Positions 1 to 7,465 are shown, counted from the first letter of the stretch. The stretch is DNA of 11,594 bases from CAYFFZ01 sp049976505 (GCA_049976505.1 JBMFIC010000019.1:1-11594), one strand, 5' to 3'. The notes: generated from the letters alone by a model not told the origin. Translations and numbers: made by a program.

Positions 1-309
1 GATTGAAAGTCAAGTGCATCAGCAACTGGTTTCGCGCCATACTATACTTGCAGTAATGTACTCTAAAAATGAGGATTGAAAGTCTGCTTGAGGCCGGTAA
101 AAAGGTGCACCACTCTCAATCTTGCAGTAATGTACTCTAAAAATGAGGATTGAAAGTTATTGCCAGCGCCGTTTCCTCTCTGTGCCTGCCCGTTCTTGCA
201 GTAATGTACTCTAAAAATGAGGATTGAAAGTCGAGTATCCTGCCGACGAACTCTGGGCTGTACTCAAGGTTCACTTGCAGTAATGTACTCTAAAAATGAG
301 GATTGAAAG
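1..309 (+). CRISPR. CRISPR array, trailer-proximal end (4 complete repeats plus partial)
   Basis: Four identical 36-nt repeats lie at 47-82, 121-156, 195-230 and 274-309, and the last nine bases of a fifth are at 1-9. Each repeat begins CTTGCAGTAATG and ends ATTGAAAG, the usual 8-nt 5' handle of archaeal type I/III crRNAs, which sets transcription to the plus strand. Spacers are 10-46 (37 nt), 83-120 (38), 157-194 (38) and 231-273 (43). No repeat follows 309, so this is the distal end; the leader and older or newer spacers lie left of the window. All four spacers begin with T, whereas the base after the last repeat is G, so the repeat may really be 37 nt with a diverged terminal copy. No cas genes are present, so the subtype cannot be stated. 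The repeats face the 3' end of the leftward pilin operon. Confidence 0.97.
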
Positions 310-386
310 GAAATTAGATGGGAAAAAATCAGCACGACACAGCCTCAGGAAAGGCCACGCCTCAATCTGCAGCGCGCAAGGCGCTA

Positions 387-1160
387 TCAGGGGTAGATCT
401 GAACGCTCAGGGCCTGCGCCTCGCTGGAGCCTCCCAGCGTCCATGCCTGAACTGTTACTGTCAGGCTCATGCCTGGCGAGTAGTTTCCGCAGATCAGGAC
501 GCTCAGAGCTGCGCTCTGTCCCGGCATGAGCAGGCCGAGGGGAACTCCTGGCGAAAGATCCTCCAGGGAGAAGGCCGGGCTGTCACCTTGAAACGTGCAC
601 GCGCCCACCACTACGGCGCCGGCCAGGCTCAGGGGGCTGCCCTCGGATGGCGTGAGCGTCCCTCCCCTGAGGACCTCATAGCGCGCTATGAGCCACGTTG
701 AGCTGACGTTGGTCGTGATCTCAGGGCTTGATGAGCGGACGGCTATCTGATAGGTGCCGGCCATCAGGTTCACGTCCCCTGAAACCTCCCGCCACGTTCC
801 GTTGGCATCAGGGCCCAGGATGAACGATCCGGGAGGAAGATAATAGGTGCCCTTCTGGAGGCTGGCCGCTGTGTAGAAGAGGTATCCTGAGCCCGAGGCC
901 TGGAGGAGGCATCCCGAGAGCCCGGAGACCCCGGCCCCGGCCACCTCAGGAACGCCTCCGGCGTTCAGCACCCTGACGCTCAGCAGCACGAGGCCGCTGC
1001 CAAGGTACTGGGCCCCCGCTGAGGTTATCTGTATCGATGCCCCCCTCTGTACTTCGTTTCCCCTCTGGATCACGAGGCCGTAGACCGCCATAGACGCTAT
1101 GATCACGATTGAGATCAGAAGGAGCTCGGCGACGACGCCGGACGCGCCCTTGAGCCTCAT
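387..1160 (-). CDS. pilin-like secreted protein with class III signal peptide (257 aa)
   Basis: The N-terminus carries K4-G5 followed by small residues, E12 and a roughly 20-residue hydrophobic helix (about 13-32). This is the layout of archaeal prepilins and archaellins processed by PibD/FlaK-type peptidase, probably after G5 or A6. The remaining 220 residues are Ser/Gly/Val-rich, probably beta-rich, with three N-glycosylation sequons (NGT, NVS, NYS), as expected for an extracellular subunit. At 257 aa it is longer than a typical major pilin and may be a minor or tip pilin or adhesin. It is the second gene of a leftward operon: 31 nt separate it from the upstream pilin gene, there is no TATA box, and a GGTGA ribosome-binding site (1170-1174) lies 9 nt before the ATG. 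The exact role is not recognisable. Confidence 0.85.
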   Translation of the reverse strand: MRLKGASGVVAELLLISIVIIASMAVYGLVIQRGNEVQRGASIQITSAGAQYLGSGLVLLSVRVLNAGGVPEVAGAGVSGLSGCLLQASGSGYLFYTAASLQKGTYYLPPGSFILGPDANGTWREVSGDVNLMAGTYQIAVRSSSPEITTNVSSTWLIARYEVLRGGTLTPSEGSPLSLAGAVVVGACTFQGDSPAFSLEDLSPGVPLGLLMPGQSAALSVLICGNYSPGMSLTVTVQAWTLGGSSEAQALSVQIYP

Positions 1161-1169
1161 TCCTGAGCT

Positions 1170-1174
1170 TCACC
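1170..1174 (-). promoter_or_regulatory. Shine-Dalgarno site GGTGA for the 257-aa pilin-like gene
   Basis: The minus strand reads GGTGA with 9 nt before the ATG at 1160, complementary to the archaeal 16S 3' end. It matters because most genes in the window lack a leader; this operon-internal gene is one of only two without a TATA box at the expected distance, so it needs an SD site or coupling. Confidence 0.6.
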
Positions 1175-1191
1175 GCTTGCCTGAGGGATAC

Positions 1192-1647
1192 TCAGGAGGC
1201 CACCACGCCCGCGGAGACCGTGAAGGTCTGCGAGCCTCCGAACCTTCCGGTGACCACTATCGTGTAAAGGCTGCCGATCTGCTCTGCCTCTCCAGTTATG
1301 GCGCTGAAGGATCCGGTGAAGCTGGCCGTCTGTCCGGGCCCCAGGCCCCCTGGCGGCAGGGGGATCTGCTGCGGGCCTCCAAGGGCCTGTCCGTTCAGGT
1401 ATATCTGGATGCTTACGTTGGAGAACGAGTAGCTTCCCGTGTTCTTCACGCTCACGATCACCACGCCGTCAGTTATCTGGGCGTTCTCTATCTGAAGGCC
1501 GGGGCTGTTACCGAAGAGCGAGATCTTTCCCATCACGAAGCTGTACAGCACAAGCCCGGCGACTATCGTTATGGCTATAACTATTATCACGGAGAGAAGC
1601 TCGCCTATGGCCCTCCTGCGCCTCCTCGATGAGAAGATCCGCGCCAT
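1192..1647 (-). CDS. probable major type IV pilin (151 aa)
   Basis: The N-terminus has five consecutive arginines (8-12) followed by A13, then I14-G15-E16 and a long hydrophobic helix (17-37). R-A followed within three residues by Glu is the classic class III signal, with cleavage after A13. The C-terminal part (about 50-151) is a compact beta domain with repeated V/I-x-V strands, NTG and NVS segments and a conserved-looking LGPGQTASF stretch, like crenarchaeal pilin head domains. Its size is typical of major pilins. TTG at 1656 would also open the frame, but ATG 1647 lies 25 nt from the TATA box and is the expected leaderless start. It is first in a leftward operon with the 257-aa pilin-like gene and diverges from the VirB4-like ATPase gene. 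Archaellin is the alternative, but no motor-accessory archaellum genes are visible. Confidence 0.88.
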   Translation of the reverse strand: MARIFSSRRRRRAIGELLSVIIVIAITIVAGLVLYSFVMGKISLFGNSPGLQIENAQITDGVVIVSVKNTGSYSFSNVSIQIYLNGQALGGPQQIPLPPGGLGPGQTASFTGSFSAITGEAEQIGSLYTIVVTGRFGGSQTFTVSAGVVAS

Positions 1648-1668
1648 CACCAGCAAGTGAGGGCTGAG

Positions 1669-1677
1669 CTTAAAAGC
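1669..1677 (-). promoter_or_regulatory. TATA box of the pilin operon
   Basis: The minus strand reads GCTTTTAAG inside a longer AGCTTTTAAGCT context. Its centre lies 25 nt upstream of ATG 1647, so transcription should begin at or next to the start codon. Confidence 0.75.
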
Positions 1678-1688
1678 TGAGGCTCCGG

Positions 1689-1697
1689 CCTTTAAGC
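1689..1697 (+). promoter_or_regulatory. TATA box of the VirB4-like ATPase gene
   Basis: The plus strand reads CCTTTAAGC with its centre 24 nt upstream of GTG 1717. It forms a back-to-back pair with the pilin promoter inside a 69-bp intergenic space, so the two transcription units may share regulation. Confidence 0.72.
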
Positions 1698-1716
1698 GCT
1701 CCTGCCATGTTGGGTC

Positions 1717-3561
1717 GTGAAGAACGTGTACGAGCTGAGGCCCGTTAACTTCTTCAACCTGAGCGAGGATGAGAGGGCCGCGGCCCTCTCCCAGTTCATG
1801 TCCCTGCTCAACCAGCTGGCCTCGCTCACTTCGTTCTACGTCATCACCGACGTGAGCCGTTTCGCCGTTGGGGACGGCATAGTCGAGCAGAAATACAAGC
1901 GCTACTTCATCGAGAGCGACGACAGGCTCGACGGCGCCCTTGCCTCGGCCGGCCTCCGCTACGTCAGGGCCCTGGAGATCCCGAGGCTCAGGGTTAGGGG
2001 AAGCTTCAGGAACTTCATGGTGCTCGAGGACGGCTCCCTCGCGCGCGTATTCAACATGTACTCGCTCTCATCCAGCCTCCCCGTCGGATTTCTCTCCCGA
2101 TACTACGACCTGACGCACGAGATAAGGCTGGACGTCAAGCCTGTCCCGGGGGCTGAGCGCTTCGTTGAGCGAAAGTACCGCACGGCCGAGGCCTACCTCC
2201 AGGGAATGGCTCAGAGGGACGCGCGGGCGCTGCTCTACCTGAGGGCGCTCGACAGGGCGCGCGTTGCGATAGCGTCGGGGGCCGAGAAGCTGTTCGAGAT
2301 GCGCCTTACGCTCACCGTCGTGGGAAAAAGCTACGAGGAGCTGCGCGAGAGGTCCCTGGCGCTCGCCAGGTCTCTCGACTACGTGGACGCTCCGTCTCGA
2401 GTCCAGCGGATAATATACGAGCTCGGAAGGCCCTCCTGGGCCGCAGGCAGGTGGATATACATCACGAGCTCCGGGCTCTCGGCCTTCTTCCCGTTCGCAG
2501 GGATGGACCTCGTTGATCCCGGAGGGACCTTCATCGGGCTGAACCTGCAGACCGGGAACGCGGTGGTCCTCGACGTCTTCGAGCGTGACAACTACAACGT
2601 CCTGGTCCTGGGGCAGTCCGGCTACGGAAAGAGCATGCTGATAAAGGCGTGGCTCTCGAGGCTCTCGAGGCTGGACGACAGGAGCCTCATATACGTGTTT
2701 GACAGCATAGTCAGGCCGGAGTACGCGCTCGGCCCCGACGGAACGTATGAGACGAGCCTGGCGAAGGACATAGGGGCCGTGGCGCTCCGGTTCAGCGATC
2801 CTGGCGCGACCTTCGGCTTTGACCCGTTCAGCGTGTTCGATGATAAGCGGGACGCTGGCGAGTTCATCAGGGAGCTGGCGAAGGTCGAGGAGGGATCGGA
2901 TCAGGCGGTCGAGCTCCTTTCTCTGGCGGGGGAGAGCTCGAGCGTTCAGGATCTCATCTCCCGCGCGAGCCCTGAGCTGAGGAGGCGCCTGGAGGCAGAG
3001 CTCGAGCCTATGATGAGATACTTCACGGGGAGAACCGATCTTTACGACCGCATGGTCTTCGTCCTCTCGGACGTCCCGAGCTCCTTCGTGAGGGACGCGC
3101 TGGCCTTCCTGATCCTCAGGGCCGTCTGGTCGCTCATAAAGGAGCAGCCCGTCTCCCTGAGGAAGTACATCGTGGTTGACGAGGGATGGGCATTCGTGGA
3201 GGCGAACCCGCGCACGGGAAGGCCGTACTTCCCGCTCGCCGTGGAGCACGTGCCTGAGATCGCGAGGACAGGCAGGCACTACAGCTCAGCCTTCATAATC
3301 GCGTCGCAGCTTGTGTCGGACTTCGTTCGGGGGGCAGGAAGGGCGGTCCTCGAAAACTCCGCCACGAAGATCGTTCTGAAGCAGGACAGCGCCAGCCTTA
3401 GGCTAATCAGGGACGCGCTCAGCCTTTCGGAGGCCGAGGCCAGGTTCGTCCTCACCGCAAAGCCAGGACAGGGGATCCTGATCACTCCGGAGGGCCACGT
3501 GCCCTTCTACAGCGCGCTTCTTCCGGAGGAGCTCAGGAAGTTCACGACCCGCGCGGTCTAG
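1717..3561 (+). CDS. VirB4/HerA-superfamily ATPase (614 aa)
   Basis: This is a cytoplasmic or membrane-associated motor ATPase of the VirB4 class, which energises assembly or substrate transfer in conjugation-like type IV secretion. The N-terminal domain (about 40-290) is alpha/beta with an Arg-rich helical stretch and no transmembrane segment. It leads into the segment typical of VirB4 proteins just before the nucleotide site (FPFAGMDL, then FIGLNLQTG). Walker A is GQSGYGKS (299-306, K305), Walker B is KYIVVDEG (D488, E489), and the GRHY-to-ASQ region at 519-531 matches the VirB4 C-terminal motif with sensor Gln Q531. Length is slightly below bacterial VirB4 (about 800 aa) and near crenarchaeal CedB-like proteins. 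GTG 1717 is placed by the TATA box. The family is clear; whether it is a CedB/TedB orthologue or a pilus-specific paralogue is not. Confidence 0.9.
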   Translation: MKNVYELRPVNFFNLSEDERAAALSQFMSLLNQLASLTSFYVITDVSRFAVGDGIVEQKYKRYFIESDDRLDGALASAGLRYVRALEIPRLRVRGSFRNFMVLEDGSLARVFNMYSLSSSLPVGFLSRYYDLTHEIRLDVKPVPGAERFVERKYRTAEAYLQGMAQRDARALLYLRALDRARVAIASGAEKLFEMRLTLTVVGKSYEELRERSLALARSLDYVDAPSRVQRIIYELGRPSWAAGRWIYITSSGLSAFFPFAGMDLVDPGGTFIGLNLQTGNAVVLDVFERDNYNVLVLGQSGYGKSMLIKAWLSRLSRLDDRSLIYVFDSIVRPEYALGPDGTYETSLAKDIGAVALRFSDPGATFGFDPFSVFDDKRDAGEFIRELAKVEEGSDQAVELLSLAGESSSVQDLISRASPELRRRLEAELEPMMRYFTGRTDLYDRMVFVLSDVPSSFVRDALAFLILRAVWSLIKEQPVSLRKYIVVDEGWAFVEANPRTGRPYFPLAVEHVPEIARTGRHYSSAFIIASQLVSDFVRGAGRAVLENSATKIVLKQDSASLRLIRDALSLSEAEARFVLTAKPGQGILITPEGHVPFYSALLPEELRKFTTRAV

Positions 3562-4181
3562 GGATGCGAGCTCACGGGAACGGCCGTTATCGTGGTTGGC
3601 CCGTCTATGTAAAGGCGGAGCGACTCCTCGAAGGTCCTTCCGCTGTTGTAAAAGGTGCCGTTCACGAACCACTTGGCAGGAGCCCCCGTGGTGAACGAGT
3701 AGTAGCCCGGGGACACGAAGTAGAGCCCGCTGGGCGTCCTGGCGCTCACGTTTATAGCTGTGAACGAGACCGGGACAAGCGGGCTGGAGCAGTTGGCCAT
3801 GAACAGCGCCCCAAGGCTCGTCATCACGCCGGAGTCAGGGTCGTCAGTGAGCAGAAACGCGTGCTGCCCGTGCTGGAGGTTTATGCTCTCGGGGACGAGC
3901 GAGAGGGAGCCGTTGCTCAGCTCCTCAACAAGATAAACGATCTCGACCGGCTCCCCGTAGTTGACCACCACGAGGCCTGGCTGGCCGTCCGGAGGGAGCG
4001 CCTGAACGTATGCTACCGAGACGTTCTGCTTTCCGTAGTGGCTCGCGAGGGCCAGCGCGCCGTCGTACGCTGAGGCGCAGCGGAAGTAAGTCCCGAGCGC
4101 GAGGAAAAGCGCCATGGAGGAGGCTAAGAGAACTAGAACGACGAGCATCGCCCCCAGGACGTCGGCCTGCGCCTCTCTCAC
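3558..4181 (-). CDS. pilin-like secreted protein (207 aa)
   Basis: The start is R2-E3-A4 followed by Q5-A6-D7 and a hydrophobic helix (8-30). E3-A4 fits the [KRDE][GA] cleavage consensus of archaeal prepilin peptidase, so a four-residue leader is likely. The rest is an extracellular domain rich in Ser, Gly, Tyr and Val with several Asn sequons (NVS, NGS, NCS, NVS, NGT). GTG 4181 is the start because a TTTAAA box lies about 24 nt upstream. It converges with the VirB4-like gene and the two stop codons overlap in a single CTAG. It diverges from the 121-aa pilin-like gene. It is probably a minor pilin or pilus-associated protein; no closer family is recognised. Confidence 0.8.
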   Translation of the reverse strand: MREAQADVLGAMLVVLVLLASSMALFLALGTYFRCASAYDGALALASHYGKQNVSVAYVQALPPDGQPGLVVVNYGEPVEIVYLVEELSNGSLSLVPESINLQHGQHAFLLTDDPDSGVMTSLGALFMANCSSPLVPVSFTAINVSARTPSGLYFVSPGYYSFTTGAPAKWFVNGTFYNSGRTFEESLRLYIDGPTTITAVPVSSHP

Positions 4182-4200
4182 GGCAGAAGTAGCCCCTGAG

Positions 4201-4208
4201 CTTTAAAG
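4201..4208 (-). promoter_or_regulatory. TATA box of the 207-aa pilin-like gene
   Basis: CTTTAAAG, symmetric, is centred about 24 nt upstream of GTG 4181 on the minus strand. It is separated by only a few bases from the oppositely oriented box at 4212-4221. Confidence 0.68.
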
Positions 4209-4211
4209 GGA

Positions 4212-4221
4212 GGTTTTAAGC
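4212..4221 (+). promoter_or_regulatory. TATA box of the 121-aa pilin-like gene
   Basis: GGTTTTAAGC has its centre 24 nt upstream of ATG 4241. It is the right-hand half of a compact divergent promoter pair filling a 59-bp intergenic space. Confidence 0.72.
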
Positions 4222-4240
4222 CGTCCTGGAAAAGCCCTTC

Positions 4241-4606
4241 ATGAGGCGCAGAGCGGAGGCCAGCACGTTCGTGGCGATCCTGACGATGATCCTTGCGTAC
4301 GGGGCCCTCCTCGCCCTTGTGCTTCTCATGCGCCAGCCATTCGCAGAGCCCAGCCCTCCGGCCCCAGCGATCACGGTCAGGTACAACATAAGCTCGCAGG
4401 TCCTGAACATAACCAACGCCGGGGCCTGCCCGCTGCGCATAGTGGGGCTTGCCATCTTCAATGGAGGCAGCGCCTACGTTATCCCCTACAGCGCTGTTCT
4501 CCAGCCTGGTCAGGGGACATCCATCTACCTCTACTCGGCGCTGACCGAAGGGGAGACCGTGGCGGTGCTCACGGGCTGCGGAGCCAAAGAGGTCGTGATC
4601 TCCTGA
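4241..4606 (+). CDS. small pilin-like protein (121 aa)
   Basis: Arg-rich start (R2-R4), then A5-E6-A7 and a hydrophobic helix (about 10-30). The prepilin peptidase site is probably R4-A5 or E6-A7. A short Pro-rich linker (37-44) leads to a beta-rich domain of about 75 residues containing ITNAGACPLRIVGLAI, two cysteines (about 63 and 113) that could form a disulfide, and an NIT sequon. The size and layout suit a minor pilin or pseudopilin that primes fibre assembly. It is leaderless from its own TATA box, lies 64 bp before the platform-protein gene and is on the same strand. A generic signal-anchored extracellular protein is the alternative. Confidence 0.78.
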   Translation: MRRRAEASTFVAILTMILAYGALLALVLLMRQPFAEPSPPAPAITVRYNISSQVLNITNAGACPLRIVGLAIFNGGSAYVIPYSAVLQPGQGTSIYLYSALTEGETVAVLTGCGAKEVVIS

Positions 4607-4641
4607 GCACAGCATGGCCCGCCCTTCCCTCAGGGGATCTC

Positions 4642-4651
4642 CCTTTTAAGG
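4642..4651 (+). promoter_or_regulatory. TATA box of the platform-protein gene
   Basis: CCTTTTAAGG has its centre exactly 24 nt upstream of ATG 4671. The identical decamer recurs at 7068-7077 before the 121-aa orphan gene. Confidence 0.75.
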
Positions 4652-4670
4652 CTCATCTCCACGCTCGCTC

Positions 4671-6578
4671 ATGAAGATGAGGACAGCTGGATGGAGGCTC
4701 TTCATGATGCTTGCAGGCCCCCTCACGGCTCTAGCGCTCTTTGGGGCTGGGATCATCCGCGAGTCGGGGAACCCGTGGGCAAGGCTCTTCGGGGCCGTCC
4801 TGACCGGGGCAAGCACTGGCCTCCTCCTCGGAGGTTTCGGGGCGTATTACGACGAGATGAGGTCTCAGAGGATATCTCTCCCGAGGCCGAAGGTCGTGAG
4901 GCCCAGGGTCTCGAGGAGGAGCCAGGCAGTAGCGAGGCTCTCGAGGATAATCCCGGGATCGAGGATCGAGCTCCTGAGCGCGGGGATAGGCGAAACCCCC
5001 TCCAGCTTCTACTACAGGTGGGCCAGCCTCTTCCTCTACTCCCTCATCGCCGGCGTCCCTGCTGGGTTCGCGCTGGCCTTCATCCTGAAAAGCCCCGTCC
5101 CGCTCGCGATAGCAGCGCTGCCGCTCGCCATCCTTCTCATGCCCCAGCTTCAGGTTAAGAGCGCTAAGGGGGACAGGAGGAGGGCCGTTGATGAGGAGCT
5201 CCCTTTCTTCGCGCTCCTATCCGCGATCCTCGCCGATGCCGGGATCTCCCTGTATGACGCCTTCAGGAGGATCCTGAGGGGGGAGCTCTTCAGGGCCATG
5301 GAGAAGGACGCGCTCTACCTCATGAGGGCCGTCGAGTTCCTTGGACAGGATCAGATAACGGCTCTTGATGGGCTAGCCAGGGTTCATCCGAGCAGGATGA
5401 TGGCCGACATGCTCTTCGGATACACATCGGAGATCAGGTCAGGAGGCGACGCGGCCCGCTACCTCTTTGACCGAGCGGAGCAGCTCCTCGGGTGGCTCGA
5501 GTTCCGCTTTGAGAGGTACGGGGACAGCGTGAGCGACATAGGGGAGATGATCACGGCGCTCTTCTTCATCCTCCCGACGCTCGTGCTGGCCATGGCCTTC
5601 GTGAGCCCATCGACGGCTGTAGGAGTCGTGCTCATCATGGACGCGCTGGTTATACCTCTCATAGGGGTGATGATGATCCTTCAGATCAGGAGCATGCAGC
5701 CGAGGACGCCAGAGACGTACCCGGGAAACCCAGCTCTCGGGGCCATCGCTGGGGCCATCGCGGGAGCTGCGGTGCTCGCCCTGCGCGCCCCGATCTGGGC
5801 GGTAGCGAGCGCCGGGATCGTGGCCGGCACGATGGGCTATTCGATGAGGGTTTTCCTTCAGATGAGGATATCCGGAGAGGAGGAGCAGAGCCTCGAGCCT
5901 TTCCTCAGGGACATAACGGAGTACAGGAAGGCGGGGTACTCGATTCCGAGAGCAATCGAGAGGCTTGCAAGGGAGGGGAAGTACGCCGGGAGCTTCATGG
6001 ATACGCTCAGGACGATCTCGGCAAGGCTGAGCCTCGGGATGAGGCTCTCAGGCCTGCGGGCTGGAAGCTCCTGGCTGGGAAGGCAGGTCCTCTTCATCCT
6101 CGGGCAGATCGACGACACGGGCGGGGGATCAGCCAGGGAGCTCGAGGCGCTCCACCGCTTCGTCGAGCGCTACCTTTTCGCGAAGCGCGCGGTGAGGAGC
6201 AGGATGAGGGTATATCAGATGCTTGCGCTGTTCACCCCGGTCGGCCTGGCCCTGCTCATCTTCGTGATGAGCGCGATGGTCGGGATGATGAAGTTCACTC
6301 CCTTCGCAGGCCTCTCGCTCTCCCTCGGCGTGGGGGCGGCCTCAGCCTCTCAGAGCGGCGTCGCGATCCCGCCGGTGCTTTTTCAGGCAAGCTACATAAT
6401 GGTCGTGCTCGCGACGGTCTTCATGAGCCTCTCAGCAACCCTTGCCGTTGATTTCACCATAAGGAACATGTGGCGCGTGGCGCTCGCCGTGCTGGTCGCG
6501 TCGCTCGCGATATTCGTCCTGACGACCTATGGATACGCGCTGGCCTCAAGGCTCATGCCTGCCGGGCTCAGCTTTTAA
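4671..6578 (+). CDS. TadC/FlaJ-like type IV pilus platform membrane protein (635 aa)
   Basis: This integral membrane protein should form the base on which the secretion ATPase acts to insert pilins into the growing fibre. Two T2SSF/TadC repeats are visible. The first soluble domain (about 165-285) has ELPFFALLSAILADAG and is followed by two helices (about 293-338); the second (about 400-510) has FLRDITEYRKAGYS and DDTGGGSARE and is followed by helices near 516-540, 570-597 and 603-628. Further helices lie at about 10-60 and 117-158. The duplicated domain and length match archaeal FlaJ/AapF/TadC-type proteins, which are usually 500-650 aa. ATG 4671 is set by the TATA box. The cognate ATPase is most likely the 7466-9001 product, with two small orphan genes between them. 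Confidence 0.9.
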   Translation: MKMRTAGWRLFMMLAGPLTALALFGAGIIRESGNPWARLFGAVLTGASTGLLLGGFGAYYDEMRSQRISLPRPKVVRPRVSRRSQAVARLSRIIPGSRIELLSAGIGETPSSFYYRWASLFLYSLIAGVPAGFALAFILKSPVPLAIAALPLAILLMPQLQVKSAKGDRRRAVDEELPFFALLSAILADAGISLYDAFRRILRGELFRAMEKDALYLMRAVEFLGQDQITALDGLARVHPSRMMADMLFGYTSEIRSGGDAARYLFDRAEQLLGWLEFRFERYGDSVSDIGEMITALFFILPTLVLAMAFVSPSTAVGVVLIMDALVIPLIGVMMILQIRSMQPRTPETYPGNPALGAIAGAIAGAAVLALRAPIWAVASAGIVAGTMGYSMRVFLQMRISGEEEQSLEPFLRDITEYRKAGYSIPRAIERLAREGKYAGSFMDTLRTISARLSLGMRLSGLRAGSSWLGRQVLFILGQIDDTGGGSARELEALHRFVERYLFAKRAVRSRMRVYQMLALFTPVGLALLIFVMSAMVGMMKFTPFAGLSLSLGVGAASASQSGVAIPPVLFQASYIMVVLATVFMSLSATLAVDFTIRNMWRVALAVLVASLAIFVLTTYGYALASRLMPAGLSF

Positions 6579-6580
6579 GC
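6571..6580 (+). promoter_or_regulatory. TATA box overlapping the platform-gene stop codon
   Basis: GCTTTTAAGC contains the TAA stop (6576-6578) of the preceding gene. Its centre lies 24 nt before GTG 6600, so the last two codons of one gene double as the promoter of the next. Confidence 0.72.
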
Positions 6581-6599
6581 GCCCTCTGAACTGGCATGC

Positions 6600-7040
6600 G
6601 TGGTGAGGATGAGGCACGTCTACAGGCTCTTCGGCTGTCCGTCGGTCTACCGCGTCAGAACGCTCCTGGCGAGCGAGCAGGACAGCTGTCCTGCCAGGGC
6701 GATGGCCTCTGAGCTCGCGGCCAGCGGCTTCGGCTGCTCCATGTACGCGCCGATCGAGCAGCCAGGCTTCAGGAGGCTCTTCAGAATGGCAAACCCAAAG
6801 CTCATAATTCCTCTGGACGAGGGCTCCAGGAGGTTCTTTGAGGCCTTTGAGTTCATGAGGCACGGCTGCCTCGTCTACATAAGGTTCGCCGGGCTCAGCT
6901 CCGCCCTCGTCCCTGAGCTCTCCCCTGGAGCCCTGGCCTCTGCTCTCGCCGTGGCCTCCATGAGCAAGAGGCTCTTCGTGAGGCGGATGAAGCTCATAGC
7001 CAGGCTGCTGGCGGAGCAGGGTCATGCGCGTGAGCCCTGA
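6600..7040 (+). CDS. uncharacterised pilus-locus protein with four cysteines (146 aa)
   Basis: I do not recognise this family. The protein has no signal peptide or clear transmembrane helix and is predicted cytoplasmic. It contains four cysteines (C13, C30, C46, C90), C13 followed by Pro and C30 by Pro, a mixed alpha/beta central part (about 65-105, with KLIIPLDEG) and a basic helical C-terminus rich in Arg and Lys (about 120-146). The cysteines could bind a metal, but their spacing matches no named motif. GTG 6600 is chosen because a TATA box lies 24 nt upstream; the overlapping ATG at 6594 is out of frame. Its place between platform and ATPase genes suggests an accessory role in pilus assembly or its control, which is inference only. 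Confidence 0.75.
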   Translation: MVRMRHVYRLFGCPSVYRVRTLLASEQDSCPARAMASELAASGFGCSMYAPIEQPGFRRLFRMANPKLIIPLDEGSRRFFEAFEFMRHGCLVYIRFAGLSSALVPELSPGALASALAVASMSKRLFVRRMKLIARLLAEQGHAREP

Positions 7041-7067
7041 TTAACGTGCATGCCTGACGCGTTGCCT

Positions 7068-7077
7068 CCTTTTAAGG
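7068..7077 (+). promoter_or_regulatory. TATA box of the small orphan/ATPase operon
   Basis: CCTTTTAAGG is centred 24 nt upstream of ATG 7097. No box precedes ATG 7466, so this promoter must also serve the secretion ATPase gene. Confidence 0.75.
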
Positions 7078-7096
7078 CAACTCGTGACGATCCTGC

Positions 7097-7462
7097 ATGA
7101 TCAGGGGAGGCCTCTACAGCTGGGTGGCCGAGGTGGTCATCGAGAGCGACGTGGCAAGGGTGAACGAGCTGCTCAGGTCAGGCTATCAGCTTCTTGCGAT
7201 AAGGCAGCAGATGAAGCAGGCTGGCAATGGAGCCTCCGGGGAGGTCACCGTGGCCTTCGTTCTCGGCAGGCCGAAGAGGGAGCCGGATGAGGTCTGGAAG
7301 GCGAACCCGGACGGCTCGGAGTGGGCCCGCATAGGCGAGGTGGACCCAGGGCTCCTTATCAGGGTTGCAGGCGGGGCCTACGTCGAGGGCGGCTACGTGT
7401 ACTGGCTCTCGAGAAGCCGGAAAGCCGTTCTCAGAAGGCCAGTGAGGGCGTCAGGGCTCTGA
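7097..7462 (+). CDS. uncharacterised small protein co-transcribed with the pilus ATPase (121 aa)
   Basis: No family is identified with certainty. Residues 18-60 (SDVARVNELLRSGYQLLAI, then a Gly-rich turn and VAFVLGRP) resemble small alpha/beta domains with an N-x-LL-x-x-G-[WY]-x-LL pattern seen in hypothetical proteins of archaeal and mobile-element loci; this is from memory of the pattern, not a search. The second half (about 68-110) is beta-rich with several Trp/Tyr and ends in a basic tail. There is no membrane segment. It is leaderless at ATG 7097, and only 3 nt separate its stop from the ATPase start, so the two are probably made together and coupled in translation. An ATPase partner or regulator is the natural guess. 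Confidence 0.78.
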   Translation: MIRGGLYSWVAEVVIESDVARVNELLRSGYQLLAIRQQMKQAGNGASGEVTVAFVLGRPKREPDEVWKANPDGSEWARIGEVDPGLLIRVAGGAYVEGGYVYWLSRSRKAVLRRPVRASGL

Positions 7463-7465
7463 GGA

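Noticed and set aside
10..273. Spacers targeting the pilus/VirB4 locus
   Set aside because: By eye none of the four spacers has an extended match to the window on either strand.
318..701. 127-codon plus-strand frame just after the CRISPR array
   Set aside because: Overlaps the 3' half of the 257-aa pilin-like gene, has no TATA box or SD, and its composition is unlike a folded protein.
1099..1632. 177-codon plus-strand frame across the pilin operon
   Set aside because: Shadow of the two pilin genes; the minus strand has class III signals and a matching promoter.
2068..3279. 403-codon open frame antisense to the VirB4-like gene
   Set aside because: It mirrors the high-GC sense frame, has an Arg/Pro/Glu-rich nonsense composition and no promoter, while the sense frame has complete ATPase motifs.
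387..4606. Pilin-like genes as archaellins of an archaellum operon
   Set aside because: No archaellum accessory genes (FlaF, FlaG, FlaH or FlaX types) are present, and the head domains and VirB4 partner do not fit an archaellum cluster.
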